This document shows, piece by piece, positions 53,656-62,454 of a stretch of DNA of 64,000 nucleotides. Position 1 is the first letter of the stretch. Each line of letters begins with the position of its first letter. The stretch is from NCBI GenBank assembly GCA_910577325.1, contig CAJTMR010000004.1, positions 62,001 through 126,000 on the forward strand, in the 5' to 3' direction. This DNA comes from an uncultured Parabacteroides sp. GTDB taxonomy: Bacteria > Bacteroidota > Bacteroidia > Bacteroidales > Tannerellaceae. The translations under genes were made by a program, and so were the position numbers. The notes below the pieces were generated by a model, which had not been told where the DNA came from, did no database searches, and saw only the letters and a list, made by a program, of their open reading frames with translations.

Positions 53656-56600
53656 TTACATCTTGTTTGCATTTCGATATTCTTTAGGAGATACTCCGTA
53701 CGTTTGCCGGAAGCAGGATGCAAAGTATCCGCTATTGCTGAATCCTACTTTTGTCTGGATTTCTACAATGTTCAGTTCCGTATCCCTTAACATCTGAGCA
53801 GCAGCTTCAAGACGTAGCTTTTTGATCATTTCGGCAGGAGAAAGGCCGGTCTGTGCTTTTGCTTTTCGATAGAATTGAGCCCGGCTGATACCGATGCTTT
53901 TGCAGATATCATCAATGCCAAAATCCGGATTTGAAAAGTTCTCCTTTATGATATTGGTGTATTGGGTTAAAAATATTTTATCTGTATCTCCTGTGTGTAT
54001 ACCAAACGTCTCCAATTCGAGTTTTTTCTCAAATTTTTTCTGTATCTGTTTTCTGTTTTCCAACAAATTGTCGATTCGGCTACGAAGTTGCACGATGTTA
54101 TACGGTTTGATAATATATTCGTCTGCTCCGGCCTTATAGCCTTCCGTTATTTGTTTCGGCAGTGTTTTTGCGGTTAACAAGATTACCGGAAGGTGGTTCC
54201 ATTTGGAAGTGCTTTTGATTCTTTTACAAAGTTCGAGACCATCCATACGAGGCATCATGACATCGGAAACGATAATGTCCGCTTTATGGATGTCAAGTAG
54301 GAGTAATGCTTCTTCTCCGTTGGATGCCTTTAATACGTTATAATGATCTTTGAATTGTTGTTCCAGATAGCATAGGACATCTTCATTGTCTTCGGCGAAA
54401 AGGATCGTCTGTTGTTTTTCTGATATGGTGTGCAGATGGTTGATGAAAAAGGATGGTTTTGTAGTGATGTCTGTTCGTTCTATGGCTGGTTTCCGGATGA
54501 TCGGCTTTTCAAGAAGAGGTAACAGAACGTGTATTTGTGTACCTGTCCCTTGTGTACTTTTCACCCAGATAAGACCTTGATGTTGTTCTATGATAAACCG
54601 TACAAGGCTTAGTCCGATGCCTGACCCTGCGATTTGATGATGTAGATCTTGTGAAGAACGGTGGAAGGGCTGGAATATATTTTCCAGTTCTTTGGGGGCT
54701 ATGCCTGTCCCGTTGTCCGTGACTTCGATGTGAAGGTAATAATCTTCTACGAGCATAGACTTTTGGGTTTCGTCAACAAAGGAGGCGCTGTTTTTCCGGG
54801 AAACAGAAGAAAGCCGTAGTTGGACATTTCCTGATTCCGGGGTAAACTTGAACGCATTGGAGAGCAGGTTGAATATGACTTTTTCCATCTCCTGCTTATC
54901 ATAATAGACTTCATACGATTCTGGAATCTTGTTTGTCAATGTAAAGCGAATGTTTCTCTTTTTGGCGATGGATTCAAACATGTCGTATGATTCTTTTATA
55001 AAGAGAGACAGGTTGAAGTGTTCTTTTTGTAAAGTCATTTTGTGTGCATCGTATTTTTGGATGTCCATTAGGTTATTGACGAGTAGGAGCATCTTTTTCG
55101 TGTTTTTTTGCATCAGGTCCAAGACTCTTTTAACTTCGGATGAAAAAGCATTGTTTTGTATAAGATCTTCTAATGGATTTGATATCAGAGTTAAAGGTGT
55201 ACGGAGCTCATGAGAGAAATTAGTAAACAAACGCATCCTTTCTTCATTCATTTCCTTGATTTTTTCCTGTTCCATTTGTTTGTAACGGATATCGTTTTCA
55301 AGTTTGTTACGGACATTGAAATAATGGATAATGCCGTAGATGACTATGCCAATTCCTACGATATATAAAAGGTAGGCTATGTTGGTTTTGTAAAAAGGTG
55401 GAAGGACTTGGATGGATACGCAGGTTTCCTTCGGATTCCATTTACCGTCGCTATTACTTGCCTGTACATGGAATGTATAAAAACCTGGAGCCGGGTTGCT
55501 GTAGTAGGCGATTCTTCGATTGCCTACTACGGCAAAGTCTTCATCGACTCCATCCATTTTATATTTGTACTGTATTTGTTCCGGCTCGACATAATCCAAG
55601 GCGGTATAAGCAATGGCTAAGTTTGTTTCCTCAGATTTTAGAATTAGAGGTATGGAATCATGAAAATTGATAGGTTTGTTATTTATTGTGATATCTGTCA
55701 AATGGATAGGTGGCAGGTGGTTATTTTCTCCCAATCGGCTTGGATTGAAACATAAGATATCTTTGTTGCCAGGAAAGTAAAGGATGCCGTTATTATCCAG
55801 TGACCCGCCTTGGAAAGTGTAGTTGTGTTTGATAAATTGTTTGTTGGGAACATAAGTAAATGTTTTTTGTTGGTATTCTTTGTAATACAAACCATTTTCG
55901 GTCAATGTCCATAACGTATTATGTTTGTCTTTTACGAATGTGTAGATGTAAGGTGTCGTGAGTCCGTCATTGTTTATGTAATGTTTTAAAAGAGTTAGTT
56001 GCGAGTCAAAGGTGAAAAGTCCATTTCCGAATGTAGAGACATATATATATCCATCCGGATCAGTTTCAATGCCTGTTATTCGTCCACTTCTTTTGCTTTT
56101 TCCGGAAAGTTGGTTTAAAGCAAGGTGCGTAATAGCCTCTTTGTGCATATCATATAGATATAGTTCCTGTGTAAGGGTCCCGAACAAATATTTGTTTGGA
56201 GCAAGTTCTTTGATAACAGTTATATAATGTATACGTTGTTTTTTCCCGTTTATAGGGAAACTATTTGTTTGCTTTCCATTATCAATTAGTATCAGACCTT
56301 GCTTGCTGTTTGTCGGTATCCAAAATCTGTTTTTGCAATCTACAAATATGGTATAAATGTCTCCTCCTCCGAATTCATAGAGTAGCTCATACTTTTTCCG
56401 GGTACGTGAAAACAGGTAAAGGCAACCTTGGTTGGTTGTGCATAAAATACTGTCTCCTTTGATATAAAGTGCTTTGAGTATATTTTTATTATAGGCATCG
56501 GGTGCTGGATTTAATAAATATGTATTTTGTTCTTGTGTTGCAGGGTTGTAACATAACAGTCCGGCTCCTTCTGTTACAAACCAAATGTTTCCCTCTTTAT

Positions 56601-57681
56601 CTTCTTGCCCTTTTCCAAGTACTCCCGTGAATGTCTTAGGAGTTAATGTGCTAATTTGTTTTCGTAAAGGATTATGGTAGTTAAGTCCATTCCAAGTACC
56701 AACCCATAATCCCCCAGTATTATCTTTTAGAAAGTTATGGATTGAATAATGTCCCAATGATCCTATTTTTTGCGGATCAAAATCGAATGTTTGAATTTCG
56801 AATGTATTACAGTCTATTTGGGAAAGTCCGGAAAAACTACCTATTAATATTTTATTCGGTTGAATTTCGATCAAACAGCGAACAACATTACTTTTAAGGC
56901 GTGAGTTGCTCTGGTCGAATCTGATAAAACTGTGTTTGTCTGGATTTAGAAGGCTGAAACCATCTTTCAGTGAAGCGATCCAGATACGGTTATGGCTGTC
57001 AATATACAAATCGGATAATTCTCCTCCTGGCAAGGAATTTTTGTCATGTAAAGTATGCTTGTAATGGTATCGGAGCTGTCTATTTGAATCTATGACAATC
57101 ACTCCGGAATTTTTGGACGCGATATACAAGTTCCCGGCCTGGTCTTCTTCCATATCGCAGACATTGGAATCGAAAGGAAGTGGAGACAGAGATGGTTGTC
57201 TGACAAGTGAATCCAGTTTCGGATCGTAAATGAACAATTCTTTTTCCCCTACAAACCATAGTTCTCCGTTTCGTCGTTGTTTGCAATGGTGCATGAATTT
57301 GACATTCTCCATACCGTATTTATGTATTCGTTTGCTTTGCCGGTCTATTTTGTGCACATGATGTTCGGTTATGATCCAGATGTTTTGCCTACTGTCTTCT
57401 TCTATGCACGAGATCGTGTTGTCTCCTAAAGTGTTTGTATTATCAGGTCTGTTACGGTAGACTTTACAACTATATCCATTGTATTTGAATAGTCCGTTGT
57501 TCGTACCGATCCAGATGTATCCTTCTGAATCTTGAAGTAAATCTGTGATTGTATTTTCTGTTAATCCGTTTTCGTTCCCAATCTGAGTAAAAAAAAATGG
57601 ATTTTTCTCTGCCATTATATAAGAGGAAGAGAAAAATAGAAAAAGGAATGAGATTATGGCTTTTAGATAATGTGTATACAT
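53656..57681 (-). CDS. Hybrid two-component system sensor/regulator (HTCS)
   Basis: The protein has 1341 residues and spans the inner membrane. After a signal peptide, two-component propeller repeats (about 30-680, e.g. DSEGYIWIGTNNGLFKYNG) and a Y_Y_Y domain (about 690-770) face the periplasm. One TM (about 778-798) is followed by HisKA (FTNFSHELRTPLTLI, phospho-His), HATPase (VIFNLLSNAFKFTPESG), a receiver (DIIVSDVMMPRMDG, phospho-Asp) and an AraC-type HTH (about 1240-1341). It senses glycan fragments and turns on nearby SusCD and enzyme genes. It lies between the two PUL halves. Confidence 0.96.
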   Translation of the reverse strand: MYTHYLKAIISFLFLFFSSSYIMAEKNPFFFTQIGNENGLTENTITDLLQDSEGYIWIGTNNGLFKYNGYSCKVYRNRPDNTNTLGDNTISCIEEDSRQNIWIITEHHVHKIDRQSKRIHKYGMENVKFMHHCKQRRNGELWFVGEKELFIYDPKLDSLVRQPSLSPLPFDSNVCDMEEDQAGNLYIASKNSGVIVIDSNRQLRYHYKHTLHDKNSLPGGELSDLYIDSHNRIWIASLKDGFSLLNPDKHSFIRFDQSNSRLKSNVVRCLIEIQPNKILIGSFSGLSQIDCNTFEIQTFDFDPQKIGSLGHYSIHNFLKDNTGGLWVGTWNGLNYHNPLRKQISTLTPKTFTGVLGKGQEDKEGNIWFVTEGAGLLCYNPATQEQNTYLLNPAPDAYNKNILKALYIKGDSILCTTNQGCLYLFSRTRKKYELLYEFGGGDIYTIFVDCKNRFWIPTNSKQGLILIDNGKQTNSFPINGKKQRIHYITVIKELAPNKYLFGTLTQELYLYDMHKEAITHLALNQLSGKSKRSGRITGIETDPDGYIYVSTFGNGLFTFDSQLTLLKHYINNDGLTTPYIYTFVKDKHNTLWTLTENGLYYKEYQQKTFTYVPNKQFIKHNYTFQGGSLDNNGILYFPGNKDILCFNPSRLGENNHLPPIHLTDITINNKPINFHDSIPLILKSEETNLAIAYTALDYVEPEQIQYKYKMDGVDEDFAVVGNRRIAYYSNPAPGFYTFHVQASNSDGKWNPKETCVSIQVLPPFYKTNIAYLLYIVGIGIVIYGIIHYFNVRNKLENDIRYKQMEQEKIKEMNEERMRLFTNFSHELRTPLTLISNPLEDLIQNNAFSSEVKRVLDLMQKNTKKMLLLVNNLMDIQKYDAHKMTLQKEHFNLSLFIKESYDMFESIAKKRNIRFTLTNKIPESYEVYYDKQEMEKVIFNLLSNAFKFTPESGNVQLRLSSVSRKNSASFVDETQKSMLVEDYYLHIEVTDNGTGIAPKELENIFQPFHRSSQDLHHQIAGSGIGLSLVRFIIEQHQGLIWVKSTQGTGTQIHVLLPLLEKPIIRKPAIERTDITTKPSFFINHLHTISEKQQTILFAEDNEDVLCYLEQQFKDHYNVLKASNGEEALLLLDIHKADIIVSDVMMPRMDGLELCKRIKSTSKWNHLPVILLTAKTLPKQITEGYKAGADEYIIKPYNIVQLRSRIDNLLENRKQIQKKFEKKLELETFGIHTGDTDKIFLTQYTNIIKENFSNPDFGIDDICKSIGISRAQFYRKAKAQTGLSPAEMIKKLRLEAAAQMLRDTELNIVEIQTKVGFSNSGYFASCFRQTYGVSPKEYRNANKM

Positions 57682-57700
57682 GAAATCTTATATTGTTGGG

Positions 57701-57708
57701 CAAATATA
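57701..57708 (-). promoter_or_regulatory. Candidate -7 box (TATATTTG) of the HTCS gene
   Basis: It matches TAnnTTTG on the minus strand, 20 nt before the ATG. No -33 TTTG is seen at the right distance. Confidence 0.45.
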
Positions 57709-57889
57709 GGAAAGATAAGGTTTAGGATATAATAATATCATCTCAAAATGATTAAAAAATGTACCATGATGATTGTTGTGCTGTCGAAATAGAAGCTTTT
57801 TGGGTGAGAAGCACAGGTGCTTTTGAAAAGTGTCTCGATTGCTATTCAAACAGATTGGTATGTCTTACAAAAAAGGCTTACATTTTTTC

Positions 57890-58357
57890 TGAGAAGATGC
57901 AAAAACAGGGCATAAAAGCGCCTCCAACACGGCGGATAAACATCTCTGCATCCTCGTCAGGCCTTCACACAGACCTGGGTCTGCACCTCTCCCGCACCTG
58001 GGTCTCCGTGGTGGGTACACCCGGTCTCAAGCAGCTTTGCAGGCTGTTTTTGACAAAAGAAAAGCCTGTCTTGATAAAAAAAGAAGCCGTTTTAACAGGT
58101 TTTGCACCCATTCCCGGACGGTCTCTGTTTTTGTCGTATAATTGATACACAGGGTATTATCGTTTTTCACCATGATAGTTATGACAGGTGAATGATAGTT
58201 CAAAACGGCAACTATCATGCCATAACATATTGGTCTAAAGCAATATACAAACGAATATGATAGTATGATAGTTGTTTTTGCAAAAACATGTATGTATACA
58301 GTCCGTATCGGTGGTGAAAGCAGATGGACGCTTTATGATTTTGGTACGGTTGCCTTG
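57890..58357 (+). mobile_element. MITE-like element, copy 3 (left end missing)
   Basis: From about 57890 (AGATGCAAAAAC) to 58357 the sequence follows copy 1 closely, including the CCTGGGTCT/CCCGGTCT repeats and the inner palindrome ATATGATAGTATGATAGTTG. Only the right terminal repeat (58339-58357, two differences from consensus) is present; no left terminal repeat or target duplication was found. Its right end overlaps the 3' end of the glycoside hydrolase gene. The rest of the gap 57709-57889 shows no gene. Confidence 0.75.
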
Positions 58358-60633
58358 GATTCGACAATGTACCAATTATAACCTTTTGCTGGGATTTGTA
58401 TTTTTAGAGAGATCGAATAATCACGTTCGAGTGTGTATTCGCGATCGTTCGTTCCTTGTTCCTTTACAATGGCTTTATTGGATATTCCCGTATAATATAA
58501 GGGAATTTTGATTTCTTTTTCGATATCCTTGTCTAAAGGATTGTAAATTGAAATGAATGCTTTTTCTTTTAATTTTGGGTTGACGTGCATGATACCATCC
58601 CAGTCTTGTCCGTCTGGACGTCTCAGATGGATGATGTCCGAATCAAGGATTGCACGGTGTCGTTTGTAAAAATTCACCCATTTTTTTACTAATTCACGAG
58701 TCTTGTCTGTGTCGTATAGACGTGGTCCTCGGTAACAGGCTTGAACACCTGCTCCGAACAAATTGCGAAGTCGGGTCTCGTAATGATCCAGATGTTCGTT
58801 TAACGGTTCGATGGTGGCAGCGGCTCCACCTCCATGATATTGGGTGAGGGGAACAAACATGAATCCCATGCTGGGTGTTTTCTGCCAAGTACCATCGTAG
58901 ATATTCTGTCGTTCGATAATTTCTTGATAGGGTCTTGGCAGGGACCAGTTGGTTTCGACATATCCCATCGGGGTTTTGTTGGAACCACTCAAAAAGTACC
59001 AGTCCGGAACATTCAGGTAAATACCGTTTGCCCGGCACCACTGATAGAACGAGCGAATCTTTTCCCATTGTTTCCATTGTGAATCTTCGTAGCCTTCATG
59101 TCCACTATGCTGGATGGAGGCGCATGGATCGCCTGGGTAAGAGCCATCATTTTCGAACACGTTCATTCCGGTCGTGTTAAAGAAATTACGTAGACGTTTG
59201 AAATAGAGGTCTCCCCAATCAGAAGCGATACAAGGAGAAATTCCGAAGCGGCTTCCTTCTGCGCGTGTCTCTGCCGGACGGCCTGTATGGTGGCTGATTG
59301 CAGCTTCTTCCGGTTTGGCTCCACGGCTTGCCAGTAGCGAATAGCCGCCGATAGCGATGCCTTTGTCTGCGGCATAGCTGTTCAAAGCCTTCATGCGTTG
59401 GAGATAGGAGGCCGAATCGTTTTCGATCTGGAAACCGCTACTGAAGGTCATGATTACCATTTCGAAACCGATAGCCGCACATTGGTCGATTGCCTGTTTG
59501 ACAGCTTGATCACTTGATTCTCTTACGTGCATAAAGATCGGGTTTTCTTGTGTCCAAGGAGCCATCATGCGCCAGAATCGACATTCAGCAAGCCCTCGTC
59601 TTTCACGGTCTGTCGCGTCGCGAAGCATTTCGAAGGTACGGTAGGAGGTGAAACTTTCTCCCACTGCGATCTTTTCGGCTGGTCCTAACAGTGGTGTCAC
59701 TTCCAACCGTGCCGGCTTGTATTGCCCGTAATAGCGAATACCGGTAAACTCGTATTCTGGATGATCAAATACCCAACGGACAGCTGGATTGTCTTTCATT
59801 GCTTCCATGTCTCCACCCATCGCATAGTCCGTAACGACGAACAGTTGGGTGAAGCGATCGATATAATCACGCGGAGCATCTGTCTGTACTGGTTTCTTGC
59901 GGTAGTCTTTCGTATAATGTCCCGGTTCTTGTGCCATCATGCGCACCTCGTGGGGTTCACCGTAGTGTACTTTCGGAGCGGTCTCAACCAATGCAAGAAC
60001 TTCTGATTTGAAGGAATCCAGTGTGACTGCCTTTTGTCCGTTGTTTTCGATCTTGATCCATTTGGACAGGATCGGAGCACCGTCATACAGTTCGTAGACG
60101 ATGCGAACGGTTAGGCCTTTACATTCGTCTGCTATTTTCCGGGGAGCCTTATAAGTGAAAGTGACGCGTTTTCCGGGTGCAGGCCATGAATATTTGTTGC
60201 TGATCCAAGATTCATTCGGTTTCCAAGGGAAATGCTCTTTTGTTTCATCGATCTCATAATCTGTCAATACGAAAGCGGAATCGCAAAGTTGCATGTCGGA
60301 TAGCATGTCTTTTGTCAGAAAATTGTGGACCGGCTGTCCTGCCAATCCACCTATTGGATATTCTTTCCCATTGATGACAAGTACAGCCTCCGGCCGGACG
60401 GCACGTAGTTCATTCTGACCGGTCATCAAGTTGTCTAATGCGATAGTGGCGCCATTGGGGGTTAACGAAAAGATACGGCGAAGCAAGCCATTTGTTAACT
60501 CGACTTGTTTCTTGTCTGGTGAGAGATTTACTTCAGCCTTATAGGAACTTCCATCGATCAACCAGTCTTTTTTTTCAGCAAAAAGCGGTTGCATCAAGGC
60601 GAAAAAGCAAAATATAAAAATAGTTTGTCTCAT
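58333..60633 (-). CDS. Exported predicted glycoside hydrolase (TIM-barrel, GH27/36/31-like)
   Basis: The protein has 766 residues and a signal peptide ending PLFA. An N-terminal beta-sandwich (about 25-330) is followed by a TIM-barrel-like region with IGFEMVIMTFSSGFQIEN near 410, MNVFENDGSYPGDPCAS near 520 and GIYLNVPDWYFLSGSNKTPMGY near 570, carrying acidic residues where clan GH-D-like enzymes have catalytic Asp. A C-terminal beta domain follows. I cannot assign the family firmly. The last codons (KATVPKS and stop) lie inside a mobile-element terminal repeat, so the native C-terminus has been replaced. Confidence 0.75.
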   Translation of the reverse strand: MRQTIFIFCFFALMQPLFAEKKDWLIDGSSYKAEVNLSPDKKQVELTNGLLRRIFSLTPNGATIALDNLMTGQNELRAVRPEAVLVINGKEYPIGGLAGQPVHNFLTKDMLSDMQLCDSAFVLTDYEIDETKEHFPWKPNESWISNKYSWPAPGKRVTFTYKAPRKIADECKGLTVRIVYELYDGAPILSKWIKIENNGQKAVTLDSFKSEVLALVETAPKVHYGEPHEVRMMAQEPGHYTKDYRKKPVQTDAPRDYIDRFTQLFVVTDYAMGGDMEAMKDNPAVRWVFDHPEYEFTGIRYYGQYKPARLEVTPLLGPAEKIAVGESFTSYRTFEMLRDATDRERRGLAECRFWRMMAPWTQENPIFMHVRESSDQAVKQAIDQCAAIGFEMVIMTFSSGFQIENDSASYLQRMKALNSYAADKGIAIGGYSLLASRGAKPEEAAISHHTGRPAETRAEGSRFGISPCIASDWGDLYFKRLRNFFNTTGMNVFENDGSYPGDPCASIQHSGHEGYEDSQWKQWEKIRSFYQWCRANGIYLNVPDWYFLSGSNKTPMGYVETNWSLPRPYQEIIERQNIYDGTWQKTPSMGFMFVPLTQYHGGGAAATIEPLNEHLDHYETRLRNLFGAGVQACYRGPRLYDTDKTRELVKKWVNFYKRHRAILDSDIIHLRRPDGQDWDGIMHVNPKLKEKAFISIYNPLDKDIEKEIKIPLYYTGISNKAIVKEQGTNDREYTLERDYSISLKIQIPAKGYNWYIVESKATVPKS

Positions 60634-60776
60634 ATATGATTGAATTATTTAAATATCATTAGTACTGTCTCTTCTGATTGGTTACGGATGATCGTGACAA
60701 ATACTTTTCCCTTCCAGCGATTCTCTTCTGTCAAGGCAAAAACTTCTTCTATAGTCGAATAGAATAAAAAGAAAAA

Positions 60777-60814
60777 GATAAGCTGCCTTTGGAACTTGAT
60801 CCAGGCAGCTTATC
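60777..60814 (-). terminator. Hairpin terminator after the SusD gene (60823-62433)
   Basis: GATAAGCTGCCT (60777-60788) pairs perfectly with AGGCAGCTTATC (60803-60814). On the minus strand the stem is followed by TTTTTC. It lies 8 bp after the SusD stop. Confidence 0.8.
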
Positions 60815-60822
60815 TTCATTAT

Positions 60823-62433
60823 TTAATTATATCCCGGATTCTGTGGAAAGTCTGCTCCTGTATTAGAGTCGATGATCGTTTGTGGAATAGGCCACAATGT
60901 GTTATGTTCATCGATTTCTTTACTGTAGGGGTTATATTTTCTTGTACGTTCCACTAACTTACCTGTGCGAACCAATGTTAGGCGACGCAATTCTTCGCCT
61001 ACTAATTCACGGATGCGCTCATCCAGTAAGAAATCGATGGTTGCTTGGCTTGCTGTGATTTCAGAAGCATTGGCACGTTTGCGAACAACGTTAATAGCTT
61101 CAGCTGCACCTGCTGCATTGTTTTGTTGGATGCGGGCTTCGGCCAGTAACAGATAGGTTTCTGCCAAACGGAATTTCATACGGTCTTTGTTGTTGCCACC
61201 GTAAGAAGGATCGTCGTCTGTTTTTCCATAAAAAAACTTCGTAACAGCTGGATAAAGAGTACATTTAGATCTTGTGAGTTCTGTCATTTCAGCAGGCTGG
61301 CCCAGAAGTTCCGGTGTTTCCGGATTGTTGTAGTACCAATGTCTCTTTATGTTAGCTTCCGAGTTACGAATATCGGTGGCATCGAAGAAGTTTGTACTTT
61401 CGATCCACCATTGGAACGGTACGATCTGTGCCAGTCCGCGCCCACCTAAAGAATCGCAGAGGGTGAAACCTGTTTCATCCCAATATTTTGGAACCCATGC
61501 ACGTTTGGTCCAGTCTTCATAAGCATCGCCTCCCCCAGGAGTGTTGTATTCTAACTGCATGACCCAAATCGATTCTTTGTTACCGGAAGGGCGATTTTGG
61601 TTGTATTCTTTAAACATATCCGAGAACACATCCCCTGGCTGGTTTGTTGCCGAACCGAAACGTTCTGTCATCAGTTGGAAGTAGCCGGAGTTGATAATTT
61701 GCAAAGCAGCGTCTTCGGCATCTGCATATTTTCCGGCCATCAGATAGACTTCGGATAAGAGATGTAATGCAGCCCATTTGGTTAATTTTCCTGTCTCTTC
61801 TACATTATCCGGATTTTCAGGCAAATTTTCGGCAGCAAATTTCAAATCGTCGATCATGTGGTTCAGTACTTCTGCTTTCGGTGTACGAGTGAAATCGATA
61901 CGGAATTCGCTTTCGATTTTATCAACGTAAGGTACATCCCCATATAAATATACCAAATAACGATAGGCATACGCACGGAAGAAGCGGGCTTCTGCTTGGA
62001 AACCGGTTTTGTCATTCGGTGTATCCCAGTTCTCGTTTTTATCGGCGTATGCCAAGATTTCGTTGACGTTGGCAATCAAACCGTATGACCATTTCCAGTA
62101 GTTTTGGACGAATGTACTGGATGATGTGTAAGATAAGTTTTCGAAAGGGACAAGGTTACCGTCTTTATGGCCTGTGTAAACAATGTCTGTTGCCACTTGA
62201 AACGATTCGTATGGACAAGCCTGTCCGAGAGTAGTGGGAGCATCTCCCCATGTGTTGAACTCGGAGCGTGCCCATGCATACAACCCCGTTATACCTACTT
62301 TAAAGCCATAGCTGCTGGTATATGTATTATCCGGAGCCAGCTCTTTTTTTAATTCTTCATCCAGGAAGCCCGAACAGCTTGTCCCTGAAAATAATAAGAA
62401 TGCTGCAACTGCAGCCGCTAATATATTTTTCAT
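60823..62433 (-). CDS. SusD-family surface glycan-binding lipoprotein
   Basis: The protein has 536 residues and a lipoprotein signal (AAAVAAFLLFSGTSC). SusD features are SYGFKVGITGLYAWARSEFN, QAEARFFRAYAYRYLVYLYGDVPYV, RTPKAEVLNHMIDDLKFAAENLP, RMKFRLAETYLLLAEARIQQN and IRELVGEELRRLTLVRTGKLVERTRKYNP, ending in LWPIPQTIIDSN. It follows the SusC gene by 21 bp. The substrate is unknown; the adjacent glycoside hydrolase probably acts on the same glycan. Confidence 0.94.
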   Translation of the reverse strand: MKNILAAAVAAFLLFSGTSCSGFLDEELKKELAPDNTYTSSYGFKVGITGLYAWARSEFNTWGDAPTTLGQACPYESFQVATDIVYTGHKDGNLVPFENLSYTSSSTFVQNYWKWSYGLIANVNEILAYADKNENWDTPNDKTGFQAEARFFRAYAYRYLVYLYGDVPYVDKIESEFRIDFTRTPKAEVLNHMIDDLKFAAENLPENPDNVEETGKLTKWAALHLLSEVYLMAGKYADAEDAALQIINSGYFQLMTERFGSATNQPGDVFSDMFKEYNQNRPSGNKESIWVMQLEYNTPGGGDAYEDWTKRAWVPKYWDETGFTLCDSLGGRGLAQIVPFQWWIESTNFFDATDIRNSEANIKRHWYYNNPETPELLGQPAEMTELTRSKCTLYPAVTKFFYGKTDDDPSYGGNNKDRMKFRLAETYLLLAEARIQQNNAAGAAEAINVVRKRANASEITASQATIDFLLDERIRELVGEELRRLTLVRTGKLVERTRKYNPYSKEIDEHNTLWPIPQTIIDSNTGADFPQNPGYN

Positions 62434-62454
62434 TTGTAATCTTTTTATTAATTA

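Noticed and set aside
58027..58218. Small minus-strand frame in MITE copy 3 like those of the other copies.
   Set aside because: It mirrors repeated DNA and has no independent support.
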